This document shows, piece by piece, positions 35,969 to 48,657 of a stretch of DNA of 64,000 nucleotides (its first letter is position 1; each line of letters opens with the position of its first letter). The DNA comes from Lepas anatifera (Eukaryota > Arthropoda > Thecostraca > Lepadidae). Made by a program: the position numbers and the translations under genes. The stretch covers positions 248,001 through 312,000 of the forward strand of contig JAOTON010000897.1 of assembly GCA_034440635.1 (NCBI GenBank), written 5' to 3'. Below the pieces are notes generated by a model. The model worked only from the letters and a program-made list of their open reading frames with translations. It ran no database searches and was not told where the DNA came from.

Positions 35969-36111
<143 letters not shown>

Positions 36112-36507
36112 ACATTCATGATAAGCAGTCTGTCAGGATCGACAATGGACGAGTAGTAAGACACCAGCTGTATTGACACCGTAAACGTGAAGTTGAATCA
36201 GGCAGAAAAACGCAGGAACTAGTGATACGTCGTAGTAATAAGCTCTTTCAGTAGCCTCATATTTTCATTGATGATATCTTAATAAAAAAATCGACCCTGC
36301 CGAAGCATGAGGCATGTCATGCACGAGTATGCGGATGCAGAATTGCTATACCACCTAAAAATCGTCAGCCCTGAAAAAAGAGTACACCCGGTAATGTTCC
36401 ACGTGATACAAGTGGCGGAGGGTCGGTAAGGAGTGGGCTGAATCTCACAACCCACCTCTGATACCTCTCCTCCTTGTATTTAATCCGCCAGATCTGTAAC
36501 AGCAGCA

Positions 36508-37616
36508 GCTGAAGTGTGTTCCGTCCGTCAGGCCGGAGTGGACGGCGGCGCTGCGAGTGCCGCTGCCGTTCCATCAGCTGAAGTGTGTTCCGCCCGTCAG
36601 GCCGGAGTGGACGGCGGCGCTGCGAGTGCCGCTGCCGTTCCATCAGCTGAAGTGTGTTCCGCCCGTCAGGCCGGAGTGGACGGCGGCGCTGCGGGTGCCG
36701 CTGCCGTTCCATCAGCTGAAGTGTGTTCCGTCCGTCAGGCCGGAGTGGACGGCGGCGCTGCGGGTGCCGCTGCCGTTCCATCAGCTGAAGTGTGTTCCGT
36801 CCGTCAGGCCGGAGTGGACGGCGGCGCTGCGAGTGCCGCTGCCGTTCCATCAGCTGAAGTGTGTTCCGCCCGTCAGGCCGGAGTGGACGGCGGCGCTGCG
36901 GGTGCCGCTGCCGTTCCATCAGCTGAAGTGTGTTCCGTCCGTCAGGCCGGAGTGGACGGCGGCGCTGCGGGTGCCGCTGCCGTTCCATCAGCTGAAGTGT
37001 GCTCCGCCCGTCAGGCCGGAGTGGACGGCGGCGCTGCGGGTGCCGCTGCCGTTCCATCAGCTGAAGTGTGCTCCGCCCGTCAGGCCGGAGTGGACGGCGG
37101 CGCTGCGAGTGCCGCTGCCGTTCCATCAGCTGAAGTGTGCTCCGCCCGTCAGGCCGGAGTGGACGGCGGCGCTGCGAGTGCCGCTGCCGTTCCATCAGCT
37201 GAAGTGTGTTCCGCCCGTCAGGCCGGAGTGGATGGCGGCGCTGCGAGTGCCGCTGCCGTTCCATCAGCTGAAGTGTGTTCCGCCCGTCAGGCCGGAGTGG
37301 ACGGCAGCGCTGCGGGTGCCGCTGCCGTCCCATCAGCTGAAGTGTGTTCCGCCCGTCAGGCCGGAGTGGATGGCGGCGCTGCGAGTGCCGCTGCCGTTCC
37401 ATCAGCTGAAGTGTGTTCCGCCCGTCAGGCCGGAGTGGACGGTGGCGCTGCGAGTGCCGCTGCCGTTCCATCAGCTGAAGTGTGTTCCGCCCGTCAGGCC
37501 GGAGTGGATGGCGGCGCTGCGAGTGCCGCTGCCGTTCCATCAGCTGAAGTGTGTTCCGCCCGTCAGGCCGGAGTGGACGGCAGCGCTGCGGGTGCCGCTG
37601 CCGTCCCATAAGCTGA
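36508..37616 (+). repeat. Splice-acceptor array: 69-bp unit, 16 copies, in frame
   Basis: The unit combines the last 17 bases of the intron (TGTGTTCCGCCCGTCAG) with the first 52 bases of the next GGT exon (from GCCGGAGTGGACGGCGGCGC to AGCTGAAG). Acceptor positions recur every 69 bp from 36531 to 37566, that is 1035 bp or exactly 15 intervals. Because 69 is 23 codons and no copy has a stop in the GGT frame, every acceptor would give an in-frame protein. Copies vary at a few sites (GTGTTCC/GTGCTCC, GAGTGCC/GGGTGCC). The octamer AGCTGAAG occurs in the intron just before the array and in the exon at its end. The other long open frames over this array, on both strands, follow from its GC content and 69-bp period. 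Confidence 0.95.
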
Positions 37617-37819
37617 AGCTGTACTCAGTGCCGCCCCCTGCCAGCGGCGCCGTGATCGCCGCCATTCTGGGTGTGCTGGACGGCCTGCAGCTGACGCCGG
37701 CCCACATGGCCAGCGACCAGCGGCAGGCGCACACCCTCCACCTCATGGCCGAGGTCTTCAAGTTCGCCTACGCACAGCGGAGCCGGCTCGGCGATCCGCG
37801 ATTCGCCGATGTTGACGAG
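37567..37819 (+). CDS. GGT: GGT exon, LYSVPPPASG block (acceptor choice ambiguous)
   Basis: Encodes PEWTAALRVPLPSHKLK, LYSVPPPASGAVIAAIL and HLMAEVFKFAYAQRSRLGDP, ending DVDE. These match the family's Y..PPP.SG...L and H...EA.RFAYA.R..LGDP blocks. The start at 37567 gives the family's usual spacing. Fifteen equivalent upstream acceptors exist; use of the first (36531) would start the exon at 36532 and insert up to 345 residues as repeats of 23. The donor is GTAACC at 37820, phase 0. The foldback element begins 64 bp downstream. Confidence 0.9.
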
Positions 37820-37883
37820 GTAACCGTAACTGATTTGTGCGATTTTTCTCCTGAGTATGCTGTTAAGAGTGAGATGGTCTGTA

Positions 37884-40800
37884 GGGTGGTGCATATTTGA
37901 TGAAGTTTTGAAATTGTTTATAGGTGGGGGTGACTTTTCCCATTATTTGGATCATTCTGAGTCCATTGAAACCAAAATCAGCAAAATCAAATAATTTCTA
38001 GGAGTCGCTCATCGAGCTCAAAGTTTTCGATTTTGACAAAATTGTGCATAAAAACGGACAAAATTGTTTATAAATATTCAACCACATATTGCAGTCTAAT
38101 TCTGACCTTTTCATGTTCAAGAGGGGCTAATTATCTTTCAATCTATGCCAGTTTGACTTGTTTACATTGGTTGGTTCACCTTGCAGGTCATTTTTGTGTA
38201 ACCTTTTACGTTTTCCTGAACTTGGGCCTCAATGCGCCTATACATAGGACAGACAACCCTACAGCTCGAGTTTTCACCACTATTTTTCTTTTTAGGGACT
38301 GCGCAACTGTTGTTTTATACACTAGCGGATTCAGGGGGGATTGAGCCATGGCCCCCAAAACTCGAAATATCATCCTTTGATCCCTACGAAAAAGGCACAT
38401 TTTTTACCATTTTTCTTGCAAAAACACTGCAATTTTCATTGGATACTAATATCTAATCGGTTTTCTTCACGATGTTCACTATTTTAACTCCTCCCCCTTA
38501 GCTGTTGATTTACCCTCCCTAAAAGGTGCTTCCCAAATCCACCAATCCCATTAATCATCTTTAATTGCTTCGAGACACAATTTCTAGAGTAGTTATCGAG
38601 AATTCTCACTATCGATCAAATAACATAGCCTCGGCTGTTCAATAATTTCTCTAAGAACTAGGTCATATCTGTCCTAAACAGATGTGTAGAACCTCGAACT
38701 ATCACAGGAAAAATTACTTGAAAAAATAACATTCCAAAACTCTTTTGAAACAGAAATATAGGACTTGAAAGAAATCAATTCAATCGGAAGCCCAGGCATT
38801 CCCATACCTGGGTCACGAGCCCTATCTGACGCAAAAGTTTCCTCATCCTGGGAATTTTGTAGAAAACGACTGAATACCTGAGGTACGAAACGATTGAAGG
38901 CTTGATGAATTATTTTATGCTCCACTTTTAGGGCGAAGTTATTCATTTTTAGTTTTTTATAGGCTAGGTAAAATTAATTCAGATACAAATGCAGGCGAAC
39001 AGACCTTTTATTACAAAAACGATTACTTGAAAACATTTAACAGCTTTTGAAAACATTGAGATGAAGAGCAGGTTCCAGCCTTTTACCGGGAGAGCTAACA
39101 TATCTCAATAGTAGTTAAGTAGCCTCCATAAATTTTGCCAAAGATACAAAAATAATTGAGTTTCGTAATCAAGATTTGTCAAATAGCAGGAGACCTCAAT
39201 AAAAAATTTCGCGTATCCCCCTTTAACTCAGCCAGGACGCGTCGAAGCAGGTTTGACTGGCTTGTGCCTCATAACACCTGCGTAAGAAAGCACCCTCAGG
39301 AAGTTCCAGCTATTTGACCAGACTCCTCTTTTCATGCAGAATCCATTTTTTCATAGATGCCAAATAAAACAAGCGTCAACAACCCCTTTCTTGACCAACC
39401 GAGGGCATAATATGGCTAATGAGGGATCCAAATCCACACAAGGAGGGGAAGAAAAAGCTGCTCCACTGAGCGTTATTTGGTGGGCCAATCAGCATCTTCT
39501 ATTGGGGCACCAAACTGCCCACAAAATTTCAAGTACTGGCATGCTTCTTCACGCTGTACATAAATCCGTCGACATGCAAGAGCCGTTCGAAGGAACCGTG
39601 GAAAATAGCATAGTGTTCTGGAGCATGGCATGCACTAAGGCAATTTCTAACAGAGGCTGTTTCTACAAGCTTTCACAACTTTGGGATGAGTTGCGTGGTT
39701 TACGAATAGCAACAGTCCCCACCAAATGACACCGCAAGACGCGAGAAGTTCCGGGAAACCTGGTAAAACTTTGAGATATAGGAGCTCCTGATTTCATTGA
39801 AGAGACCAAGAAAAACCGACTGCTCACACCCACCAACAAAACGAAGGACGTCATAGTCTTCTACATACTATACATCTTCTACGATGTGTCCTTCTACATT
39901 TTAGAAGGATATGACCTTCGTTTTTGTATCCGTTATCTCGGCTATGTCCTCCACACCTTTTTAAGCCACGCAACTCCTCCCAAAGTTGTGAAAGCTTGTC
40001 GCAACAACTTCTGTTAGAAATTTTCATAGTGCGCTCCATGCTTCAGAACACCATGCCATCTTCCACGGTCCCTTCGAACGGCTCTTGTCTGTCGACGGAT
40101 TTATTGCACAGCTTGGAAGAAGAATGTCTGTACTTGACGTTTTTTTGGCAGTTTGGTGCCTCAATGCAAGATGCTGGTTGACCCACCAAATACCATTCAG
40201 GGGAGGAGCTTTTACTTCCCCTCTTGTTCGGATTTTGATCCCTGACTACCCATGTTCTGCCCTTGGTTGGTCAAGGAAGGGGTTATTCATGCTTGTTGTA
40301 TTTGGCATCTATGTTAAAATTGATTCCGCAGGAAAAGAGATATCTGGCCAGATAGTTGAAACTTTGTGTGTGTCGGGCTTTAGGGTGGTTCAGTGACTTG
40401 GCTATGTTCCCTTTCTGAAGGTGCTTTCTTACATAGGTGTTATGAGACACAAGCCAGTCAAACCTGCTTTGACGTGTCCAGAATGAGTTAATTGTTTTTC
40501 GAAAAAATAAAGATAACCATCGGTGGATCTGGGAAAAACTTTTTAGGGAGGGTAAATCAACAGCTAAGGGAGAGGGGTAAAAATGGAGTACATCGTGAAG
40601 AAAACCGGTTAGATACTAGTATCGAGTTAAAATCGCAAAAAGCGTTTTTCAAGAAAATGGCCAAAATGTGCATTTTTGTTGGGGGTTAAAAGATGATATT
40701 TCGGGCTTTGGGGATCACAGCTCACTTACCCCCCCCGTAAATCTGCTAGTATATAAGAGCAATTACGCAGTCCGTAAAAAGAGTAATAGTTGTGAAAACT

Positions 40801-41176
40801 CCTGCTGTATGGTTGTCCTATGTATAGGCGCATTGAGTCCAAAGTTCAGGAAAACGTAAAAGGTTACACAAAAATGACCTGCGAGGTGAACAAACCAATG
40901 TAAACAAGTCAAACTAGACCAGATTGAAAGATAATTAGCCCCTCTTGAACATGAAAGGTCAGAATTAGGCTACTATATGTGGTTGAATATTTATCAATAA
41001 TTGTGTCCGTTTTTGGCCCATTTTTTGCAAAATCGAAAACTTTGAGTTTGATGCGCGACCCCTAGAAATTCTTTGGTTTTGCTGATTTTGGTATCAATGA
41101 ACTCAGAATGATCCAAACAATGGGAAAAGTCACCCCCACCTATAAATTTAAAAACTTCATCAAATATGCGCCACCC
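37884..41176. mobile_element. 3.3-kb foldback (long inverted repeat) element, TA-flanked
   Basis: The ends GGGTGGTGCATATTTGATGA and its near-exact inverse, flanked by TA (37882-37883 and 41177-41178), suggest a Tc1/mariner-type target. The arms pair almost throughout: 37884-38560 with 40500-41176, 39210-39330 with 40395-40500, and 39330-39740 with about 39940-40390. The left arm has an extra ~620 bp (38560-39200). The centre is near 39840. No transposase is visible. A transcript across it would fold into a long hairpin. It is in the GGT intron. Confidence 0.8.
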
Positions 41177-41178
41177 TA

Positions 41179-42283
41179 ATGGTCAGGGAAATTATTATCT
41201 ACTCTGGTGGCTCCGAAATTTCAAGATCGTAAAGCCTGGTTATCAGTGTTAATCCAATTTATGCCGAAGCAAGATGTTGCTAAAAATGAGAAGCCGATTT
41301 CACGCGGAGATCTGGAATAAGGAAGATTTTCTGGTCAATCGAAACTAATCTGCGAACGTTTCCGGGATGTTTTTAGATTCGCGAACTGTAACTTGTGCTA
41401 TGTGTTGTAAATGTTTACTCTCCATCACGTCAATTATTAGTGCCCTACGCCGAGTGTTAACAAAATCCAGGGTTTTGGATGAGTGACGGCGCCCACTCAT
41501 CGTTAACTATTCACCCACTGGTCATCAGATGTAGGCGCCGCTGCCAAATTTTCAAACTCGCTGCTTCCGCTTCCTGAGCTAGCTGAGACCGCTGCCGCTA
41601 CTAGCGCTACTTTTTTCGAAATCGTGAAACCTGCGCCCACAACTCCGCTCCTCTGCTGCTCCTTCTTATTAAAAAGCGCCAGGAAAATGCTATCCAAAAA
41701 TTTTGAAAGTTCAAAGTAAAAAAAAAATATTTTATCGCCAAAACATTGGAGCCTTTGCGTGACAGAATTGCTTTTCATTATTCTTATAAAACCAATTTAA
41801 GGAAAACTGCCGCGCCTATCTGTATGTTTCGTCACAAATTAGCAGTTTTATTGTAAGATATGCTAAGTAAATCCTAGATCAAAAACGTAATTCAATGTGT
41901 TTGTTTTTCCATGATTTTTTTATATCAGTGTTTATTTGGGAGTTCTTAGGGGCTGACGATATTGGTAGTGATTTTGAATTCGCTTCTGGCCGCTACCCAC
42001 TACTTCATGGTTTTAGAAGCCACTACCGCTACTCCGCTATCATATGGCGGGTCCGCAATTAGCGAATAGCGGAGTGGCGGACCACCCGGCACTGTCAATC
42101 GCAATTGGTGGCTTAGTATTCTACTCACTTCCATGTTCAATGTCTGTTTTTCCACCTTATCTTGAATAGACACCATTCCTCACATGAGCAGGATCAAGTC
42201 AAGTGGAAAAGAACGACAAGGCTGATTCCTCTTCAGGCACGCCGTCACAAAGCTTGATAATTCACATGAAACGTTTACCTGTC
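41179..42283. other. GGT intron, no gene recognised
   Basis: AT-rich sequence. Near 41985-42085 there are repeats of GCTACCGCTACTCC / AGCGGAGTAGCGG type (TCCGCTATC...GCGAATAGCGG). No ORF with family features. Confidence 0.5.
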
Positions 42284-42954
42284 ATAGTGAGCAGGGGCGT
42301 AGGAACGGTTTGAAAAGTGGGGGGCCAACCTTAGAGAGGGCCCACCTCAAGGGGGGCCCCAGTCCACGGGGGCCCATAATTATAAAAAAGATTAGTTGGC
42401 TCGTTTGGTGTCAATAAGGCACGCATGCACACAAGGATGTCAATATATGGAAAATTGAGAAAATAAATTTTGCCCTATGATTTCGAGTTGTACCAATTAT
42501 GATCTAATAAATCATAGTAAAACGCCAAAAAACATTTTTTGGTTTTTTACCAAGACCCATTTCAAATACGAAATACATTTTTAAGCTTTTTTGGAGGATA
42601 TCAATCATTTTTTACCACGAGCGCGTTTTTTATATTTAGAGATGTTTAGGCCCTTTTCATCACATTTACAAAATTAAGAACTGTTTAGAAAACTACAGAC
42701 AATGCTTTGATACCAAATAGCCTCACTTTGCTATGCCTAATCAACTTGTAATTGCTTATTCAATGACGAAAATGGGAACACTTATTTAGGTTATTACAGA
42801 TCTCTTCTTGCCATCATTAGATATTGATTTAGGTGAAGCCTGATCACAATAAATACGCCTAGCTATATTTCGATGCCTAAAATGCAGAGTTCCAGCATGA
42901 CTGCAAGTGCAATGTAGGTACTTGATGGCCAGCTTTGTGATGCCGAGGAGGTGT

Positions 42955-43110
42955 GGGCATGGTGTTATAGTGGTTAGCAACCTTGCTTTCCGCGCGACCA
43001 ACTCGGGTTTAAGGCGCAGCAGATTCCTTGTGCAAGGAGCAATTTGGCTCCCAAGAAACCCCTCCAACAGGGAAAGAGTTGGCGACGCCATATAACCCTG
43101 GCATCGAAAG
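42955..43110 (+). mobile_element. SINE-like block carried in element B2
   Basis: An A-box-like TATAGTGGTTAGCA and a B-box-like GGGTTTAAGGC, then the core CAACAGGGAAAGAGTTGGCG. It is colinear with 6440-6600 in B1, so the SINE was already inside the ancestor of both. Confidence 0.65.
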
Positions 43111-43479
43111 ACGTCGCGCCTTTCGATGGCTCAGGGACGACTGTTGCTCGGCATTTGGTGCGGGGTCCGTGTCCGATTCATATTTTGTGTTGGGATTGGG
43201 ATGGAGTTTGATTGGGCCCAGTTCTCGGGACTCATTTGGAAACACTCGGGTAGTAGGTGCCTTGGCTTTTTTACGAAGCGCTCCTCCTCCAGGGGCTTGC
43301 AGGCAGCGTACTACCGAACTTGAACGTTCCCTGACAAGCTATCGGGCCCGTTTGGGTTTCTTGTTCTATATTACAGTTGCTGATAGTTGTGTATTCGTTG
43401 CGGGGGTCCACCTCAAAAGGGGGGGGGGCAGTATCTCCCTGACCCCCGGTTCCTATGCCTATGCCGCCCAGGGACCGCT

Positions 43480-43884
43480 AAATTATCTCGGAGGGCCCCA
43501 AGGTCCAAACCATGGCTCAGGAACCCAGACCAGTCAGCTCAAGGGCCTAGACAAGTGCATTAGCCTCGGGACCAGCTTATCAAGGGCCCCTACATAAGCA
43601 CAGGACCCCTAGAAGCTCATCACAGGGGAGTTCCAGATTCGCACAGGGTGCCAGATTAGCTTAGGGGCCCGGTTCAGCTCGGAGGTCTCCAGGTCGACTT
43701 ATGTAGGGTCTCAAAACAGCTCAAGGGACTTGTTCAAGCTCACGGATCCCAGCTTAGCTCAATGATGCTAGAACAGTTCAGGGCCCCCATACCAGATCAA
43801 AGGCCCCAGTTAAGCACAGCGGTACCCAGATTAGCTCAGGGCCCCAGCTAAGCTTAGGGGTCCCAGGGTGGCTGATATAGAGTC
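43480..43884. repeat. Degenerate array of element B2, left of the A2 insertion
   Basis: Units of the GCTCAGGGGCCCCAG type, continued after the insertion at 48658-49250. Confidence 0.75.
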
Positions 43885-44889
43885 TCAGAACACAGTGGCA
43901 TAGCCAGGATTCGGCCAAGGAGGGGTCCGACTACCGTCGGGGGGGCCCCAGGCCAGGGGTCCCCTTAGTAACCGGGCCCATCTCCTATATCTTTTGTATA
44001 GTATTTTAACATTATAACATTCACACGAAGGAAATTTTGTTGTGCGTTTTTAGGCATTCATTCTTATTTTGTTTATTGCTTGTTTTTTTCGATCCGACCA
44101 AGTGTTGGTAAACTAAGGTCACAAAATATCAAGGATGACCCATACCTTATATGGTAGCGTGGCTATAATAACAGCTTTGAGCCATATTTCGGGAAGTTTA
44201 ATGTTGATGCGCGCATGATTTTAAACCTGAGTCTACCTCAATTCACTTGGGTAATCAGACATGAAGTTATTGGAGGTCAGTCGTTTTGTGTACGAAGATA
44301 TGATCTTCTACGGGAAATGATTAGCAATTATATCCCGGTGTCGAATCCATGAACTCTTTAATCAGGAAATTTCCAAAGAAACGAAAAAAACGAATAAAGA
44401 TACAAAGGATATAGTAGTGTGTCCCGAACGTTACATAACCTCTATTCCGTCGACAGATCCTGTTGAGATCCAGTTACTTTCTTACCCTTGCTATCTTTTA
44501 AACGAGCAAATTACCAAGTCAAAAGGCGCCCAAGATATTTATCGCCTTGGCTCACTCTGTTATTGTTATTTTCAACCTTTCATACCTATCTTTCTTTTTG
44601 GGATTATGCTTATCAATTTCTGTCATTACCCTTGTTTGTCTGGTTTCCTACGAAAATATTGGAAAGTTGTCTATTTCAGAATATTTAGGAATGTAGTTAT
44701 TGGTGTTAAGCTAATATATCAAAAATTGACTAAAGTGCCAAATTCCCTGTTCGATTTTCTCTTATGGTAAAATTAGATTAATGTTTGCCTTTCCTTCGAT
44801 AATGGTGCCTGATCGACATGTTCCAATTTGTGTCTTTTTTAGTATGCAATAGGGATAGGTACATTTTTTCCGAGGCATATGATTTTGAA

Positions 44890-47800
44890 ATTTTTTATTT
44901 GAGCTCTGGGGCCACCTAAGACCAACACTTGGCGGCGCTCACCAAAGCTAATTTTCGGCCGCTCTCCCGATTAGATCTCAGGGGGTCTCGGAGACCGATT
45001 CACGGCGCCTCTTGATCAAAACTGGGGGGCCCTGAGAATCTCGGGGCTCCTGAGATTAGTTATCGGCAACACCTCTGAGACTAATTATTGGGCCCCCCAG
45101 ATTTGCTCTGGAGGGGGGGCTGGGACTGACTATCGTGGCCATCCAGATTAGCTATTGAGGTCCCCTGAGGCTGTCTTTGGGGTGGGGGGAGGGGGCTGGG
45201 AATGACTTCCGACAGCCCTCTGAGACTTACTCTAGGGCGCCCCTGAGACAAACACCCCGGGGGGGGGTGGAATCACCTCTGAGACTGAGTCTTTGGCGTT
45301 CCTGAGACTGACTCGGAGGTTCCAGATTAGCTCTCGCGGGCCTAAGGCTAACTCCGGGCCCGTGAGACCAAAACTCGGGAGCACCTCTGGAAATTACACT
45401 CAGAACCCCGAGATTAACTCTCGGATGTCTCTGAGACTGACAACCGGGAGCCCTCTGAGACTAACTTTTGGGTGCTCCCTGAGATTGACTCTCGGGGCCG
45501 CTTATTTTTTTAAAATAAATTTTAGTTCAAGTTGTTCCTGGTAAGGCTGCTGGCGTTGGAGTCTCACTAAAGTCATCAAGGGACTTGTCACGGAGACCCC
45601 GACCCCACCACCCGAACGAGCAACTCCCTCAATGGAGGGTTAATTTAGAAGCCAAAGTTTAACGTCCCACAAAGCACAGGGACGGCCGCCCCGCTCAGGT
45701 CATCCTCTCACCAGTCAGTTGCCAGCCGACCTGTACGTCGGGTAAACTATTGAGCGCCGGAGCGTCTCAGGGGAACCGATCCCAAGCCTGGACATGCACT
45801 GCCACTGCATGCTTCTGAGCAGCGGGCCGGAGCCCAACGCTCTACCAACTGAGCTACCGGGGCGGCTCAGTTATACCAAAACTCGGGGGGGCACAGCCTG
45901 AGGCATCTCGAGGGCTCCCAAAATTACCCCTCTGGGGCCCCCTGAAACCAGCACTATGCGGATCAAATTAGACTAACTCTCGGACCCCCGGATTAACTCT
46001 CGGGGCCACCTGAAACTAAATATTGACTCCTGAGAGAGAAGCCCGTGAGACTATGAGGGCCCCCTGAGACCGACTCTTGGGGTGCTCTGAGACTGACTCT
46101 TGGGGTTCTCTGAGACAGACTCTCAGGGGGACCCCGAGACCGAATCTCGGGTTTCCCTAAGACAGACTCTTGGGGTCCCCTTGGCCGACTCTTGGGGTTC
46201 TCTGAGACTGACTCTCAGGGCCCCCCTGAAATAGACTATGTTGCAGGGCCCTGAGAACCACTCTCTGGGGGCCCCTGAGACTAGCTCGGCCCCCTCCCCT
46301 GAAACAGACTCCCGCGACCCCTGATACCGAATTTTGGGGCCCCTGAGACCAACCCTCTGGGGCCCCTAAAATCTACTTTCGGGGGCCTTGAGACCGACTC
46401 TCAGGGCGGGGGCCGTGAGGCCGACTCGGGACGCCCTGAGAACGAATCTTCAGGGGCCCCTGAGACTGACTCTGGGGGCCCCGTGATCAGAGAATCCTTT
46501 GCAGTGGTTCAGATTGGCCCAAGGGGTGGGGGTCTGCGGACGCCTAGGCCCCCTTGGCTACACCACTGCATCCACACTTTCGGGGGCCCTCTGAAATCAC
46601 CATTTGGAGGCCCCTAAAATAATTGCTCCCCCTAGACCAATACTCCGGAGCCCCTTGATGCTGATGCCCGGGGCGTCCTAAGACTAAGCTCGGGGTCCCA
46701 CTTAGATCAGGCTCAGGGGCACCCTTAGACCCATGCTCGCGCTTTTCTCAGGAGTAACTCGACACCGATGTTCCGGGGCCCTCAAGATCAATATTTCGAG
46801 CCCCCCCCGAGACTAATACTCGGTGCTCTGGAGCCCCTCGATGCCGATGCTCGGGGGTCCTGAACCCAGGCCTGGGGGCCCCTGGGACTAAACTCTGGGT
46901 CTCATGAGGCCAATATTCGTGCCTCACTCATGAGTCCCTCGATATCAATAGTCGGGGGCACCCCGAGGGGGGCCCTGAACCCCTGAGACCAAGCTCAGGG
47001 GCCCCTGAGACCAAGCTCGAGGGGACCCTGAGACCAAGCTCGGATGCTCCCTGAGACCAAGCTCGAGAGCCCCTGACACCAAACTCGGGGTTCCTTGAGA
47101 CCAAGCTCGAGACCCCGTGAGACCAAGATCGAAAGGCCCATGAGACCAAACATCGAAAGGCCCATGAGACCGAGCTTGCCCCCCCCCTAAGACCAAGCTC
47201 GGTTGTCCCCTGAGACCAAGATCGGGGGCCCCTGAGACCAAGCTCACGGACCCCCGAGATCAATATTCGGTATTCCAGAGCCCTCGATACCAATGATCGA
47301 GGTCCCCTGAGACCAAGCTCGGAAGGCCCGTGAGACCAAGCTCGGGGCCCCTGAGTCCAAGTTCAGGGGTCGCCTGAGACCACGCTCGTGGGGCCCTGAG
47401 ACAGACCAAGCTCTGGGGCACCCTGAGACCAAAATCGAAAGGCCCGTGAGACCAAGATCGAAAGGTCCGTGAGTCCGAACTCAGGGGGCCCCCGAGATCA
47501 ATGTTCGGTACTCTGGAGCCCTCGATACCGATGATCAGGGGCCCCTGAGACCAAGCTCGGGGGTCCCCTGAGACCAAGCTCGGGCGTTCCCTGAGACTAA
47601 GCTCGGAGGGCCCCTGACACCGAGCTCAGGGCCCCTGAGACAAAGCTCGGGGGCGCTGAGACCAAGCTCGGTGGCCCCCTGAGACCAAGATCAGGCCCCC
47701 GAGACCAATGCTCGTGTTTTCCAGTGCATACGGTCAGCGTTATGAATCAGATGCCCTCGGATGCCCCCTGAGGCCAAGCTCGAGGGCCCCTGACACTAAG

Positions 47801-48600
47801 CTCGGGGAGAGGGGGCCTGAGACCAAGCTTGGGGCATTCCTGAGACCAAGCTCGGGGTCCCCTGAGACCAAGCTCAAGGGCCCTGAGACCAAGCTCGGGG
47901 TTATCTGAGACCAAGCTCGGGGGGCCCCTGAGACCAAGCTCGGGGGCCCTGATTCCAAACTCGAAGGGCCCCCTGAGACTAAGCTCGGGAGCTCCCTGAG
48001 ACCAAGCTCGGAGGGCCCCCAGACACAAAGCTCGGGGGCCCTGAGACCAAACTCGAAGGGCCCCCTGAGACCAAGCTCGGGAGCTCCCTGAGACCAAGCT
48101 CGGGGGTCCCCTGAGACCAAGCTCGGGGTTATTTGAGACCAAGCTCGGAGGGTTTCCTGACACCAAGCTCAGGGAGCCCCTGAGACCAAGCTCGGGGGCC
48201 CTGATTCCAAACTCGAAGGGCCCCCTGAGACTAAGCTCGGGAGCTCCCTGAGACCAAGCTCGGAGGGCCCCCAGACACAAAGCTCGGGACCCCTGAGCCC
48301 AAGCTCAGGGGGCCCCTGAGACCAAAATCGAAAGGCCCGTGAGACCAAGATCGAAAGGCCCGTGAGACCGAGCTCGGGGGAAGGGGCTCTGAGACCAAGC
48401 TCGGGGGCCCTGAAGCCAAGCTCGGGACCCCCTGAGACTGAGCACAGGGGTCCCCCAAGATCAATATTCGGTACTCTGGAGCCCTCGATACCGATTATCG
48501 GGGGCCTCCTGAGACCAAGCTCGGGAGGCCCCCTCCCCGAGACCAAGCTCAGGGGCACCCGAAATCAATTTTTGTGTTTTTAGTGCATAAGGTCAGCCCA
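44890..48600. repeat. Internal tandem array of element A2
   Basis: Diverged units on the CCCCTGAGACTGACTCTCGG theme passing into CCCCTGAGACCAAGCTCGGG, interrupted by a SINE at about 45525-45880. A block of about 240 bp is itself duplicated (47935-48025 resembles 48185-48275, with the same order of variant units), showing recent local amplification. Confidence 0.9.
45525..45880 (-). mobile_element. tRNA-derived SINE inside the A2 array
   Basis: On the minus strand it begins CCCCGGTAGCTCAGTTGGTA then GAGCGTTGGGCTCCGG, a clear tRNA 5' half with the A box. A GATCGGTTCC-like B region follows, then about 250 bp of non-tRNA body ending in an AT-rich tail next to 45510-45530. It interrupts the satellite cleanly. 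It is a different family from the CAACAGGG-core SINEs. Confidence 0.7.
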
Positions 48601-48657
48601 AGGGGAGCCCGTGGACTCCTGAGACCCCCCTTCCCTGGCTACACCACTGTCAGAACA

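Larger units (their letters stand above)
43893..48649. mobile_element. hAT-like element A2 (4.8 kb) nested in B2
   Basis: The left end CAGTGGCATAGCCAGGATTC and inverted right end CAGTGGTGTAGCCAGGGAAG are bounded by a perfect 8-bp duplication TCAGAACA (43885-43892 and 48650-48657). The first ~1 kb matches 25710-26850 of A1, then a tandem array follows. A copy of the right-end motif (TTGGCTACACCACTG) lies inside near 46552-46566, at the same relative place as in A1. No transposase. Confidence 0.9.

Noticed and set aside
36365..37611. Long open frames in three frames across the 69-bp array
   Set aside because: Only the frame continuous with the GGT exon is meaningful. The others follow from the repeat period and GC content.
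39334..39729. 131-codon frame inside the foldback as a transposase
   Set aside because: No DDE/D motif or helix-turn-helix is visible, and the mirrored frame on the other arm suggests former coding DNA at best.
45760..45880. Functional tRNA gene
   Set aside because: The 5' half is tRNA-like but the anticodon arm and T arm do not fold properly and a non-tRNA body follows, so it is a SINE.
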